Of a DNA stretch of 48,544 bases, positions 8,816 through 16,020 are shown one piece after another. The notes below the pieces were generated by a model that saw only the letters and a list, made by a program, of their open reading frames with translations, did no database searches and had not been told where the DNA came from. The translations under genes and the position numbers were made by a program. The stretch covers positions 665,491-714,034 of the forward strand of contig NZ_JADWPD010000001.1 of the NCBI RefSeq assembly GCF_017308975.1. The letters run 5' to 3'. The stretch's first letter is position 1. The number at the start of each line of letters is the position of its first letter. This stretch comes from Amycolatopsis sp. MtRt-6. GTDB lineage: Bacteria; Actinomycetota; Actinomycetes; Mycobacteriales; Pseudonocardiaceae.

Positions 8816-9127
8816 GTGCCTGTCTACGACACCGAATCGATGGCCATTGCGGCCGGCCAGGTGGAGAAGCTCAAGGACGAGTTCGAGAAGTCCAAGCAGA
8901 AGGTCACCGGCCTGGACCACGAGAAGGAAAGCCCCTTCGGCGGGATGGATGAGACGGGCGACGCGCACGGCGCCGTCGGCAAGTTCAAGGACGGCGTGCA
9001 CAACCAGTTCGACGCCGCCGGCAAGCACATGGAGGCGCTGGGGTTCGCCATGCGCAAGGCCGCGGGCCTGATCGCCGAGACCGACCAGGTCGGCGCGAGC
9101 GACCTCAAGCTGCACGTCGACAAGTGA
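8816..9127 (+). CDS. Small helical ESX-type protein, EspC-like
   Basis: This is a 103-residue protein without Trp or Cys. It is two long helices around a Gly-rich turn (ESPFGGMDETGD), the size and shape of WXG100/EspC-type export substrates, but it lacks the WXG motif and has no clear YxxxD/E at its C-terminus. Residues 1-35 are heptad-like (AAGQVEKLKDEFEKSKQKV). It starts at a GTG with GAAGGGG about 11 bases upstream, and is followed after 19 bases by the WXG-transglycosylase gene, with which it is probably co-transcribed. It could be an export partner of that protein. Family assignment is by size, secondary structure and neighbours only. Confidence 0.65.
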   Translation: MPVYDTESMAIAAGQVEKLKDEFEKSKQKVTGLDHEKESPFGGMDETGDAHGAVGKFKDGVHNQFDAAGKHMEALGFAMRKAAGLIAETDQVGASDLKLHVDK

Positions 9128-9146
9128 AGTAGCAGGGGGCACCAGA

Positions 9147-11375
9147 GTGGGTTTGAACGGGGGCGGCGCCGGAACGCCGGACAACTGGGAAGCCTTCATG
9201 AAGAAGGTCGACCAGGTCGAAAAGGTCGATTTGGGAAAAATCACCGCGGCGGCCGCGCAGTTCCGCGAGGCCGGAAAGAACGCCGGTGACCACAACGCCT
9301 CTTTGAAGAGCTCCACCGACGCGCTGGACGCGAAGGTGTGGGCCGGGCCCGCGGCCGACGAGTTCTTCAGGTACGTCCGCCAGGTCCGCGACGCCGGCAC
9401 CAAGGTGCAGACCCACCTCGAGGACGTCGCCAAGGACCTCGACGACCTCGCGAGGACCCTCGACCAGATCAAGAAGAACGTCGGGGACAAGCAGCTCGCC
9501 GCGGAAAAGGCCGTCAACGACCGCAACGCCAAGGCCGAAACCGACATCAACAACGCCCTGGCCGCGGCGAAGAAGGCGCACGACGAAGGCAAGCCGGGCC
9601 CCAGCCCCAGCGCCGACCAGATCCTGGCCACCGCGAAGACGGACATCCACAACATCACCGCCGGCTTCGAGAGCGACGTGACGGGCCTGCAAACCCAGGC
9701 CGACACGGCGATCAAGGCCTCCCAGAAGCTGATGTCCCAGCAGATCGAGGGCGGCTACGACCAGGTCCCGCTCCCGAACAGCTCCGCCTCGGCCCCCAAG
9801 AGCACGGGCGGCATCCACAGCAACGGCTCCTCCCACGGGGGCGGAGGCGGTGGTGGTGGCGGCGGAGGTGGCGGCGGTGGCCTCGGGCCGAGCGGTGGCC
9901 CGCCGTCCTCGCCGCCCCCGGGCAACGTCCAGCAGTGGATCCAGGAGGCGATGAAGGCTCTCCAGGCCGCGGGGATTCCGGTCACGGACGCGGACATCCC
10001 GAAGATCTGGGCGATCATCCAGCACGAGTCCGGCGGAAATCCCAACGCCATCAACAACTGGGACTGCGTACCGCTGGACACGCTGATCGTGACCAGGCGC
10101 GGGCTTTTGAAGCACGACGCGGTCGAGGTCGGCGACGAGACGATCGGCTTCAACCCGGCCACCGGGCGGAGCGAGTGGACACGGATCACCCGGGTCGTCC
10201 ACCACGAAGACGCCGAACTGGTCCGGATGAGCAACACGCGCTGGCAGGCGACCACGACGCCGAACCACCGCTGGCTCAACCTGCCTCGGGTCAGCATCGG
10301 ACGCACCGATCTGCCGGTGGTCTGCCCGGAGTGCGGCTGGGAGCCGCGGGCGGTGCGGCAGCCGGCGAACGGCGTCGCGGTGCACCGGCGCAAGAAGCAC
10401 GGCTTCGTTTCGCCGAAGCAGGATCACCGCTACGCGAGGGAAGCCGGCTTCGTCACCACCGAGGACGTCCGGTCACGCGACCGGATCCTCCTGTCGGCAC
10501 CGGCCGCGACCGAATCTTCCCTCGACATCAGCGTCTCCGAAGCCGCCATCCTCGGGTGGATCGCCGGCGACGGCCACATCGAGTCCCGCCGGCACCGGCC
10601 GACGATGTCGATCGCGCAGTCGAAGCCCGAAATGGTGGCGAAGCTCCGCAAGCTCCTCGACGGTGTGCCGCACGCGCTGTACGTCGACGATCGCGGCGGG
10701 TGCGGGCCACGGCACCAGTTCCGGCTGGACCACGACTACGCCCAGGACCTGCTGGTGCGCGCCGGGCATCCCCGGTCCGACGCGGTCGCTCAGGTGCTGG
10801 CGATGTCAACCACGCAGCGCGAGGCGTGGCTCGAAGCGATCACCGACGCCGAGGGAACCCGGTACGCGCGGCCCGGTTACTCGCAACCTCAGGTCGTCGT
10901 CTACCAGGCGCCCGGTGCGGTCCTCGACGCGATCGCGCTGGCTGGTTACCTGTCCGGCGCCCGGCCCCGGGTGCTGCCCGTGGAGCGGAAGAACCAGCCG
11001 GAGACATGGCGCCCCGAGTTCTCCGTGCACCTCAACAACCCGATCATCACCGGCGCTTTCCTGCGCAAGGAAGCCGCCGCGCGGGGTGACGTCTGGTGCG
11101 TGACCACGGAACTGGGCACGTGGACTGCTCAGGAAGGTGACCACATCTTCCTGACCGGCAATTCGAACGCCGCCGCGGGGCACCCGTCCAAGGGGCTCAT
11201 GCAGTGCATCGACTCCACCTTCAACGCCCACAAGCTCCCCGGGCACGACAACATCTACAACCCGGTCGACAACATCATCGCGGGTGTCCGCTACTCCTTC
11301 GACCGGTACGGGAGCCTGGACAACGTGCCCGGCATCAAGGCCATGGCGCACGGTGGTGCCTACCGCGGCTACTAG
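9147..11375 (+). CDS. Intein-containing WXG100/lytic transglycosylase protein
   Basis: The 742-residue precursor has, in order: a WXG-type helical domain with W-A-G at residues 65-67 and a long coiled region to about 205; a linker with 15 consecutive glycines (231-245) and a Pro-rich stretch; and a soluble lytic transglycosylase (SLT) domain from about 260. The SLT domain starts with the catalytic-Glu motif HESGGNPNAIN (Glu 294), is interrupted by an intein at residues 307-672, and resumes with GHPSKGLMQ, the second SLT signature, ending at residue 742. Splicing would leave a protein of about 376 residues. It should cleave the glycan strand of peptidoglycan, probably outside the membrane after type VII export, since no Sec signal is present. 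The GTG is preceded by AGCAGGGGG. The stop codon TAG overlaps the promoter of the next gene. Confidence 0.88.
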   Translation: MGLNGGGAGTPDNWEAFMKKVDQVEKVDLGKITAAAAQFREAGKNAGDHNASLKSSTDALDAKVWAGPAADEFFRYVRQVRDAGTKVQTHLEDVAKDLDDLARTLDQIKKNVGDKQLAAEKAVNDRNAKAETDINNALAAAKKAHDEGKPGPSPSADQILATAKTDIHNITAGFESDVTGLQTQADTAIKASQKLMSQQIEGGYDQVPLPNSSASAPKSTGGIHSNGSSHGGGGGGGGGGGGGGGLGPSGGPPSSPPPGNVQQWIQEAMKALQAAGIPVTDADIPKIWAIIQHESGGNPNAINNWDCVPLDTLIVTRRGLLKHDAVEVGDETIGFNPATGRSEWTRITRVVHHEDAELVRMSNTRWQATTTPNHRWLNLPRVSIGRTDLPVVCPECGWEPRAVRQPANGVAVHRRKKHGFVSPKQDHRYAREAGFVTTEDVRSRDRILLSAPAATESSLDISVSEAAILGWIAGDGHIESRRHRPTMSIAQSKPEMVAKLRKLLDGVPHALYVDDRGGCGPRHQFRLDHDYAQDLLVRAGHPRSDAVAQVLAMSTTQREAWLEAITDAEGTRYARPGYSQPQVVVYQAPGAVLDAIALAGYLSGARPRVLPVERKNQPETWRPEFSVHLNNPIITGAFLRKEAAARGDVWCVTTELGTWTAQEGDHIFLTGNSNAAAGHPSKGLMQCIDSTFNAHKLPGHDNIYNPVDNIIAGVRYSFDRYGSLDNVPGIKAMAHGGAYRGY
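9837..9881 (+). repeat. Polyglycine linker-coding tract
   Basis: Fifteen consecutive GGN codons encode Gly 231-245 between the WXG-type and transglycosylase domains. Third positions vary (GGG, GGC, GGA, GGT), so it is not a simple homopolymer. The tract may vary in length between strains and makes the linker highly flexible. Confidence 0.85.
10065..11162 (+). mobile_element. Intein with LAGLIDADG homing endonuclease
   Basis: This is an in-frame insert of 366 codons, residues 307-672 of the precursor. Block A is CVPLDTLIVT with Cys 307 as residue 1. Block B is TTTPNHRW (His 374, Trp 376). The endonuclease motifs are LGWIAGDGHIE (about 469-479) and WLEAITDAEG (561-570), the two LAGLIDADG helices. 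Block F is DVWCVTT (Cys 651) and block G ends HIFLTGN, with Asn 672 as last residue and Ser as first residue of the C-extein. Trp 376, Cys 651 and Thr 670 fall at the B:12, F:4 and G:5 positions of class 3 inteins, although Cys 1 is also present. A C-x2-C-x16-H-x4-H pattern (393-418) looks like a zinc finger. The penultimate His of standard inteins is replaced by Gly. Confidence 0.93.
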
Positions 11376-11378
11376 CCT
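11373..11378 (+). promoter_or_regulatory. -10 element of the aminotransferase gene, leaderless
   Basis: TAGCCT lies 6 bases before the ATG at 11385 and matches TANNNT. Its first three bases are the TAG stop codon of the intein-containing gene. The aminotransferase mRNA would begin at its start codon. Confidence 0.5.
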
Positions 11379-11384
11379 GACCCC

Positions 11385-12566
11385 ATGGCCGACCTCGGAG
11401 CTTTCGCCGGGCCCGCGCTGCGGGCCGGCGTGCCGCCCTTCCACGTCATGGACGTCCTCTCCGCGGCCGGGTCCCGGCAGCGCAGTCACGGCGATCTCGT
11501 GTCGCTCGCCGCCGGGCAGCCGTCCGCGGCCGCGCCGAAGCCCGTGCTCGAAGCCGCGCGGAAAGCCCTGGAAGACAGCACCCTCGGCTACACCGAACAG
11601 CTCGGTATCCCGGAGCTGCGCGAAGCCGTCGCCGGGCACTACCGGAAGCGGTACGACGTCGACGTCCAGGCGCACGACGTCGTCCTGACCACCGGGTCGT
11701 CCGGGGGTTTCCTGCTCGCCTTCCTCAGCGCCTTCGACCCCGGCGCCAAGGTCGCCATGGCGCGGCCCGGCTACCCCGCCTACCGCAACCTGCTCTCCGT
11801 CCTCGGCTGCGAGGTCGTCGAGTTCGCCACCTCCGCGGAAACCAACTTCCAGCCGACGACAGATCTCCTCGACGAGCTCGGCCCGATCGACGGCCTGATC
11901 GTCGCCAGCCCGAGCAACCCGACCGGGACCGTGCTGCCGCCCGGCGAACTGGCCGCCATCACCGGGTGGTGCGCGTCGCACGGCGTTCAGCTGATCAGCG
12001 ACGAGATCTACCACGGCATCTCCTACGGCGCCGAGCTCGACTGCGCGTGGCAGTACGGCCGGGAGCCGATCGTGCTCGGCAGCTTCTCGAAGTACTTCGC
12101 GATGACCGGGTGGCGGCTCGGCTGGATGCTCGCCCCGCAGCGGCTGCACCGCGCGATCGACGTCCTGACCGGCAACTTCACGATCTGCCCGCCCGCGGTT
12201 TCGCAGTACGCGGCCCTCGCCGCCTTCACACCGGAGGCCTACGCGGAAGCCGACGCCCACGTCGAGCGGTACCGCGCCAACCGCGACCGGCTCTTCGCCG
12301 GCCTGCGGCGCATCGGTCTCGACAAGCTCGCCCCGGCCGACGGCGCCTTCTACGCGTACGCCGACGTCAGCGCCTACACCGAAGACAGCCTGAGCTGGTG
12401 CCAGCGGCTGCTCGCCGACACCGGGCTCGCCATCACCCCCGGCGTCGACTTCGACCCGGTCGACGGCGGCAAGTACGTCCGGTTCTCCTTCGCCGGCAGC
12501 GCCGAGGACATCGACGAAGGCGTCCGCAGGCTCGGGGCGTGGCTGGCCAGGGGGAACCCTGAATAA
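11385..12566 (+). CDS. Class I/II pyridoxal phosphate aminotransferase
   Basis: This 393-residue fold-type I PLP enzyme transfers an amino group from an amino acid to a 2-oxo acid. Visible features are AAGQPS near the N-terminus, GYTEQLGIPELREA, the PLP-contacting SPSNPTGTV, ISDEIYHGISYG, and the Schiff-base lysine in SFSKYFAMTGWRLGW. The C-terminal FYAYADVS and YVRFSFA match aspartate-type aminotransferases. No Shine-Dalgarno is present, and a -10 box lies 6 bases upstream, so the transcript is probably leaderless and independent of the preceding secretion genes. The substrate is not determined; aromatic, aspartate and branched-chain acceptors are all possible in this clade. Confidence 0.92.
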   Translation: MADLGAFAGPALRAGVPPFHVMDVLSAAGSRQRSHGDLVSLAAGQPSAAAPKPVLEAARKALEDSTLGYTEQLGIPELREAVAGHYRKRYDVDVQAHDVVLTTGSSGGFLLAFLSAFDPGAKVAMARPGYPAYRNLLSVLGCEVVEFATSAETNFQPTTDLLDELGPIDGLIVASPSNPTGTVLPPGELAAITGWCASHGVQLISDEIYHGISYGAELDCAWQYGREPIVLGSFSKYFAMTGWRLGWMLAPQRLHRAIDVLTGNFTICPPAVSQYAALAAFTPEAYAEADAHVERYRANRDRLFAGLRRIGLDKLAPADGAFYAYADVSAYTEDSLSWCQRLLADTGLAITPGVDFDPVDGGKYVRFSFAGSAEDIDEGVRRLGAWLARGNPE

Positions 12567-12663
12567 ACCCCGAACGTTGCCGTTCCGAGGGGAGTTTCAC
12601 CGCGGCAGGTGGCAGTGTGGAGTCATCGGGCCGGCGGGGCCACGGGGAAGCATCGGAGGAGCC

Positions 12664-12852
12664 ATGTTCTGGAAGATCGTCGGCGGCCTGATCGTCGCCT
12701 GGGTGGCGTTCATGGTGCTGGGCGCCGTGATCGGCTTCGTGTTCAAGGCCGTCCTGTGGATCGCGATCATCGGCGGCATCGCCTTCCTCGGCGCGGCCGG
12801 CTACAAGGCGATCAGCGGCAAGAAGGACTACAAGCGCATCAACCGTTACTGA
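12664..12852 (+). CDS. Small two-helix membrane protein
   Basis: This is a 62-residue hypothetical protein with two predicted membrane segments, about residues 4-24 and 28-48 (IVGGLIVAWVAFMVLG and VLWIAIIGGIAFLGAAGY), then a short basic tail (KKDYKRINRY) that should face the cytoplasm. The ATG has GGAGGAGCC immediately upstream. A longer reading starting at 12577 lacks a ribosome-binding site and adds non-conserved sequence. Small proteins of this kind are common beside actinobacterial genes, and no function can be assigned. Confidence 0.75.
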   Translation: MFWKIVGGLIVAWVAFMVLGAVIGFVFKAVLWIAIIGGIAFLGAAGYKAISGKKDYKRINRY

Positions 12853-12855
12853 GTC

Positions 12856-13668
12856 TCAGGGGATCCGCGCCACACCGCCCAGCGCCGTCCAGTTGACCGG
12901 CGTCAGCGGCGCCAGGCGCGGCCCGTCCGGCCACCACAGGTGCGGCGCGGTCAACCCGGGCTCGAGCAGGTCGAGGCCGTCGAAGAACGACGTGATCTCG
13001 GCCCGGGAGCGGTAGAGCGTGTCGAGCCCGGTGCGGCCGAACCTGTCCTGCAGGGACGTCGCGACGGCGGCCGCGTCGGAACCGTCGTCCGGGTTGTGCT
13101 GGTGCAGCAGGAGCAGGTACGAACCCGGTGCCAGCGCGCCGACGTAGGACTTGACCACCTGCTGCGCCTGCTGCAGGTCGGCGATGTGGTCGACGACGCC
13201 GCACAGCACCAGCCCGGCGGGCCGTTCGAAGTCGATGAACCGCTCGACCCCGGCGAGCGTCTCGCCGGGGTTCAACGGGTCGGTGCCGCAGATGTGCGTG
13301 AAGTCGTTGTCGACGAGGAGGGCCCGGCCGTGCGCCCCCACCACCGGGTCGTCGTCGACGTACACGACGTGCGCTTCCGGGTTGTACTTCTGCGCCACCT
13401 GGTGGGTGTTCTCCGCCGTCGGGAAGCCGGAACCGAGGTCGAGGAACTGGTCGACGTCGAGCCGCTCGGTCAGGTAGCGGACGGCGCGGACCAGCCACTG
13501 CCGCACTTCCCGTGCCATGGCCGGGGCTTCGGGGGCGATGGCCGTCAGCTGCCGCAGCACGGCGCGGTCGGGCTCGTAGTGGTTCTGCCCGCCCAGCAGC
13601 GCGTCGGAGACGCGCGCGTAGCTCGGCCGTTCGAAGTCGACGTGGGCCGACGGTCGTTCGCTCGCCAT
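12856..13668 (-). CDS. SAM-dependent methyltransferase, DUF574 type
   Basis: This 270-residue protein resembles the actinobacterial methyltransferase family formerly called DUF574. It opens with the characteristic RPSYARVSDALLGGQNHYEPDR, then has FLDLGSGFPTAENTH as SAM-binding motif I, VVYVDDDPVVGAHG as motif II and VLCGVVDHIAD as a later motif. These proteins are abundant in streptomycetes and relatives, and their substrates are unknown. The ATG at 13668 has TAGGT five bases upstream; a GTG at 13674 would add two residues. It converges on the small membrane protein with a gap of only 3 bases. A small hairpin (GAGTGT-GGGG-ACACTC, 13684-13699) lies just upstream and may be a regulatory site. 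Confidence 0.88.
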   Translation of the reverse strand: MASERPSAHVDFERPSYARVSDALLGGQNHYEPDRAVLRQLTAIAPEAPAMAREVRQWLVRAVRYLTERLDVDQFLDLGSGFPTAENTHQVAQKYNPEAHVVYVDDDPVVGAHGRALLVDNDFTHICGTDPLNPGETLAGVERFIDFERPAGLVLCGVVDHIADLQQAQQVVKSYVGALAPGSYLLLLHQHNPDDGSDAAAVATSLQDRFGRTGLDTLYRSRAEITSFFDGLDLLEPGLTAPHLWWPDGPRLAPLTPVNWTALGGVARIP

Positions 13669-13683
13669 GCGCACCTACCGGGG

Positions 13684-13699
13684 GAGTGTGGGGACACTC
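13684..13699. promoter_or_regulatory. Short hairpin upstream of the methyltransferase
   Basis: A perfect 6-bp inverted repeat with a GGGG loop lies 15 bases upstream of the methyltransferase start. It could be an operator or leader structure. No regulator is assigned. Confidence 0.3.
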
Positions 13700-13754
13700 A
13701 GCCTAGGACATGGAGATCACGGCGGGTAGGCGGCCGTGCGGTGCGGGTGAGCCC

Positions 13755-14333
13755 TCAGTCCAGCCAGGCGCGGGCCGCGTCGGCACCGTTCCAGACGTGG
13801 GCGCGGAGCCCGACCGCCCGTGCGCCGTCCACATTGGACTCGCGGTCGTCGAAGAACAGGCAGTCGGCCGGCTCGGCGCCGAGCTCGTCGAGCAGGAGGC
13901 GGAAGATCTTCGCGTCCGGCTTGACGCACCGGACGTCGCCGGAGAACAGCGTCACGCGGAAGTGCCGGGCCCAGTCCTGCGCGCGGACCCACGCGCCGAA
14001 CGCCACCGGCGCGTTCGAGAGCAGCGCCAGGTTCGCGCCGGCCTCGGAGAGCGCTTCGAGCAGCGCCTTCGACGACGGCTCCAGGTGTCCCCAGCCTTCG
14101 ACGTCGATGCGGGTCAGCTCGTTCGACAGTGCCTCGTCGACGGACGCGCCCACGGCGTTGCCGACCGCCTGCCAGTACTCGAGCGGAGTGCTGCCGGCGT
14201 CGTACGGGAGGCGGTACTCCCAGTACGCCGCCAGGAACTCCGGCAGCGGCGCGCGCATCGCCGCCGCGAGGTCGGGCAGGGCGGCGCTCGGCTTGCTGAG
14301 CACGTCGCCGTAGTCGAACACGATCCAGTTCAC
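13755..14333 (-). CDS. HAD-family hydrolase
   Basis: This 192-residue protein of the haloacid dehalogenase superfamily is probably a small-molecule phosphatase. Motif I is VFDYGDVLS (nucleophile Asp), motif II is LALLSNAP, motif III contains KPDAKIF, and motif IV is CLFFDDRESN. The cap is an alpha-helical insert between motifs I and II, as in subfamily I. The GTG start has GGGGGA a few bases upstream and lies 17 bases after the threonine aldolase stop, so the two genes form an operon. The first metal-ligand motif is DYGD instead of DxDGT, a common variant in YihX-like members. The substrate is unknown. Confidence 0.88.
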   Translation of the reverse strand: MNWIVFDYGDVLSKPSAALPDLAAAMRAPLPEFLAAYWEYRLPYDAGSTPLEYWQAVGNAVGASVDEALSNELTRIDVEGWGHLEPSSKALLEALSEAGANLALLSNAPVAFGAWVRAQDWARHFRVTLFSGDVRCVKPDAKIFRLLLDELGAEPADCLFFDDRESNVDGARAVGLRAHVWNGADAARAWLD

Positions 14334-14350
14334 GGTTCCCCCAGGGTTTC

Positions 14351-15373
14351 TCAGACGCCGGATTTCATCCGGCGCAAGGCTTCTTCGACGTCGGCCGCGC
14401 TCAGGTCCCGGTGGGTGACGAACCGGACCTTGCCCGCCATCGGCACCGCGCGGATGCCGAGCGAGTCGAGCCAGGTCAGCGCGGTCGGGATGTCGGGCAC
14501 CTCGGCGAGCACGATGTTGGTGTCGGGTTCGTTGGTCGGCCAGCCGTGCTCGCGCAGACCCTCGGCGAGCCGCTGCGCGTTCTCGTGCGACTCGGCGAGG
14601 TCGGGGATGCGGTCGAGGGCGATCAGGCAGGCCGCGGCCAGGACGCCGCCCTGCCGGACGCCGCCGCCGAGCATCTGCCGCATCCGGCGGGCCCGCTCGA
14701 CGAACGCCGTGCTGCCCGCGACGACCGAGCCCACCGGCGCGCCGAGGCCCTTGCTGAAGCAGGCCGACACGGTGTCGACGCCGACGGTCAGCGCGGCCGG
14801 CGGCACTTCGAGCGCGACCGCGGCCTGCCAGAGCCGGGCGCCGTCGAGGTGGACGGTCAGGCCCGCTTCCTTGGCGACGGACAGCAGCTGGGCGTGCTCG
14901 TCGGGCGGCGTCACCGCGCCACCGGCCGCGTTGTGGGTGTTCTCGAGGCAGAGCAGCGATGTCCGTAATGTGAAGTATGGCCCGGGTTGTCCGATCGCGG
15001 CCGCGAGGGCGTCGGGCGATGGGCGGCCCGGGCCGCCGTCGTGCTCGAGGATGTCCGGCATCCCGCCGGCCAGCCACGCCGCCGAGCCCAGCTCGTTGAC
15101 CAGCACGTGCGCGCCGCGGGTGGCGAGGAACCGGTCGCCGCGCTGCAGGTGCAGGCTCAGCGCGATCAGGTTGGCCATGGTCCCGCTCGGCACCCAGAGC
15201 GCCGCCGCCATGCCCAGGACGTGGGCCGCCCGCTCCTCCAGCGCCGCGACCGTGGGGTCGCGCTCGAGGACGTTGTCCCCGACCTCGGCGGAGGCCATTG
15301 CCGCCCGCATCGTGTCATCCGGCCGGGTGACAGTGTCGGAGCGGAAGTCCAGTACGGGCGGGGCGAAGGTCAC
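14351..15373 (-). CDS. ltaE: Low-specificity L-threonine aldolase-like PLP enzyme
   Basis: This 340-residue fold-type I PLP enzyme would cleave threonine or a related beta-hydroxy amino acid to glycine and an aldehyde. Signatures are LDFRSDTVTRP at the N-terminus, EVGDNVLERDPTV, WVPSGTMANL, LENTHNAAGG, LDGARLWQAAV and the Schiff-base lysine in FSKGLGAPVGS. These cover the whole family pattern. The reading starts at a GTG with no clear ribosome-binding site. It is the first gene of a two-gene unit with the HAD hydrolase. A divergent sigma-factor gene starts about 140 bases away. The exact stereospecificity cannot be inferred. Confidence 0.93.
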   Translation of the reverse strand: MTFAPPVLDFRSDTVTRPDDTMRAAMASAEVGDNVLERDPTVAALEERAAHVLGMAAALWVPSGTMANLIALSLHLQRGDRFLATRGAHVLVNELGSAAWLAGGMPDILEHDGGPGRPSPDALAAAIGQPGPYFTLRTSLLCLENTHNAAGGAVTPPDEHAQLLSVAKEAGLTVHLDGARLWQAAVALEVPPAALTVGVDTVSACFSKGLGAPVGSVVAGSTAFVERARRMRQMLGGGVRQGGVLAAACLIALDRIPDLAESHENAQRLAEGLREHGWPTNEPDTNIVLAEVPDIPTALTWLDSLGIRAVPMAGKVRFVTHRDLSAADVEEALRRMKSGV

Positions 15374-15510
15374 GTTGCGATCACATCACACCCACGGCGT
15401 GGGGATCAATGAGGCCCGGAGTGGTGTGACCTGCTCGGTCCGTGCAACCGTGGACGCCCCTGATTCCGTCCTCGCGGGCGAACGACAAACAGAGCGGAGC
15501 ACGACTGCGC

Positions 15511-16020
15511 GTGGACCAGCGCGACGAGCAGGAGTTCGCGGAGTACTTCGCCGCCAGGCGGGACGCCGTGCGCCGGACCGCGTACATGCTCTGCGGCGAC
15601 TGGCACCGGGCGGACGACCTCGCGCAGACGGCGTTCGTGGCACTGCACCGGAGGTGGAAGAAGATCAGGGATCGCGCGGCGACCGACGCGTACGTCCGCA
15701 AGACGCTCGTCCGGGCGTCGATCGACGAATCGCGGCGTCCGTGGCGGCGCGAGTGGCAGACCGAGACGCTGCCGGAGCGCACCGACGACACGCCCGGCCT
15801 CGACGACCTCGTCGCGACCAGGGAAGACCTGCTCGCGGCGCTGAAGGAAGTGCCGCCCAAGCAGCGGGCGGTGCTGGTCATGCGGTTCTTCGAAGGACTC
15901 GACGTGACCGGCGCGGCGAAGGCTCTGGGCTGCAGCGAAGGCAACGTCAAGAGCCAGACCGCCCGCGGGCTGGCGAACCTGAGGCAGGTCCTCGAACGGG
16001 AGGTGGAGACCAATGGATGA
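15511..16020 (+). CDS. ECF-type sigma factor, SigE family
   Basis: This sigma-70 family factor of 169 residues has only regions 2 and 4. Region 2 covers AEYFAARRDAVRRTAYMLCGD and DDLAQTAFVALHRRW, and region 4 covers LKEVPPKQRAVLVMRFFEG and AKALGCSEGNVKSQTARGLA, a helix-turn-helix for the -35 element. It would direct RNA polymerase to a small stress or envelope regulon. The 3' end overlaps the start of a membrane-anchored protein gene by 8 bases, the usual layout of a sigma factor and its regulator. The GTG at 15511 is chosen as the start of homology; a GTG at 15442 would add 23 residues. Confidence 0.88.
   Translation: MDQRDEQEFAEYFAARRDAVRRTAYMLCGDWHRADDLAQTAFVALHRRWKKIRDRAATDAYVRKTLVRASIDESRRPWRREWQTETLPERTDDTPGLDDLVATREDLLAALKEVPPKQRAVLVMRFFEGLDVTGAAKALGCSEGNVKSQTARGLANLRQVLEREVETNG

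Noticed and set aside
9837..9881. Polyglycine run as an assembly artefact
   Set aside because: Third positions vary between G, C, A and T over 15 codons, so the run is not a homopolymer error, although its length could vary.
10065..11162. Prophage or integrated plasmid around the intein
   Set aside because: No integrase, structural phage genes or att repeats are visible. Flanking genes are ordinary chromosomal ones, so only the intein is mobile-like.
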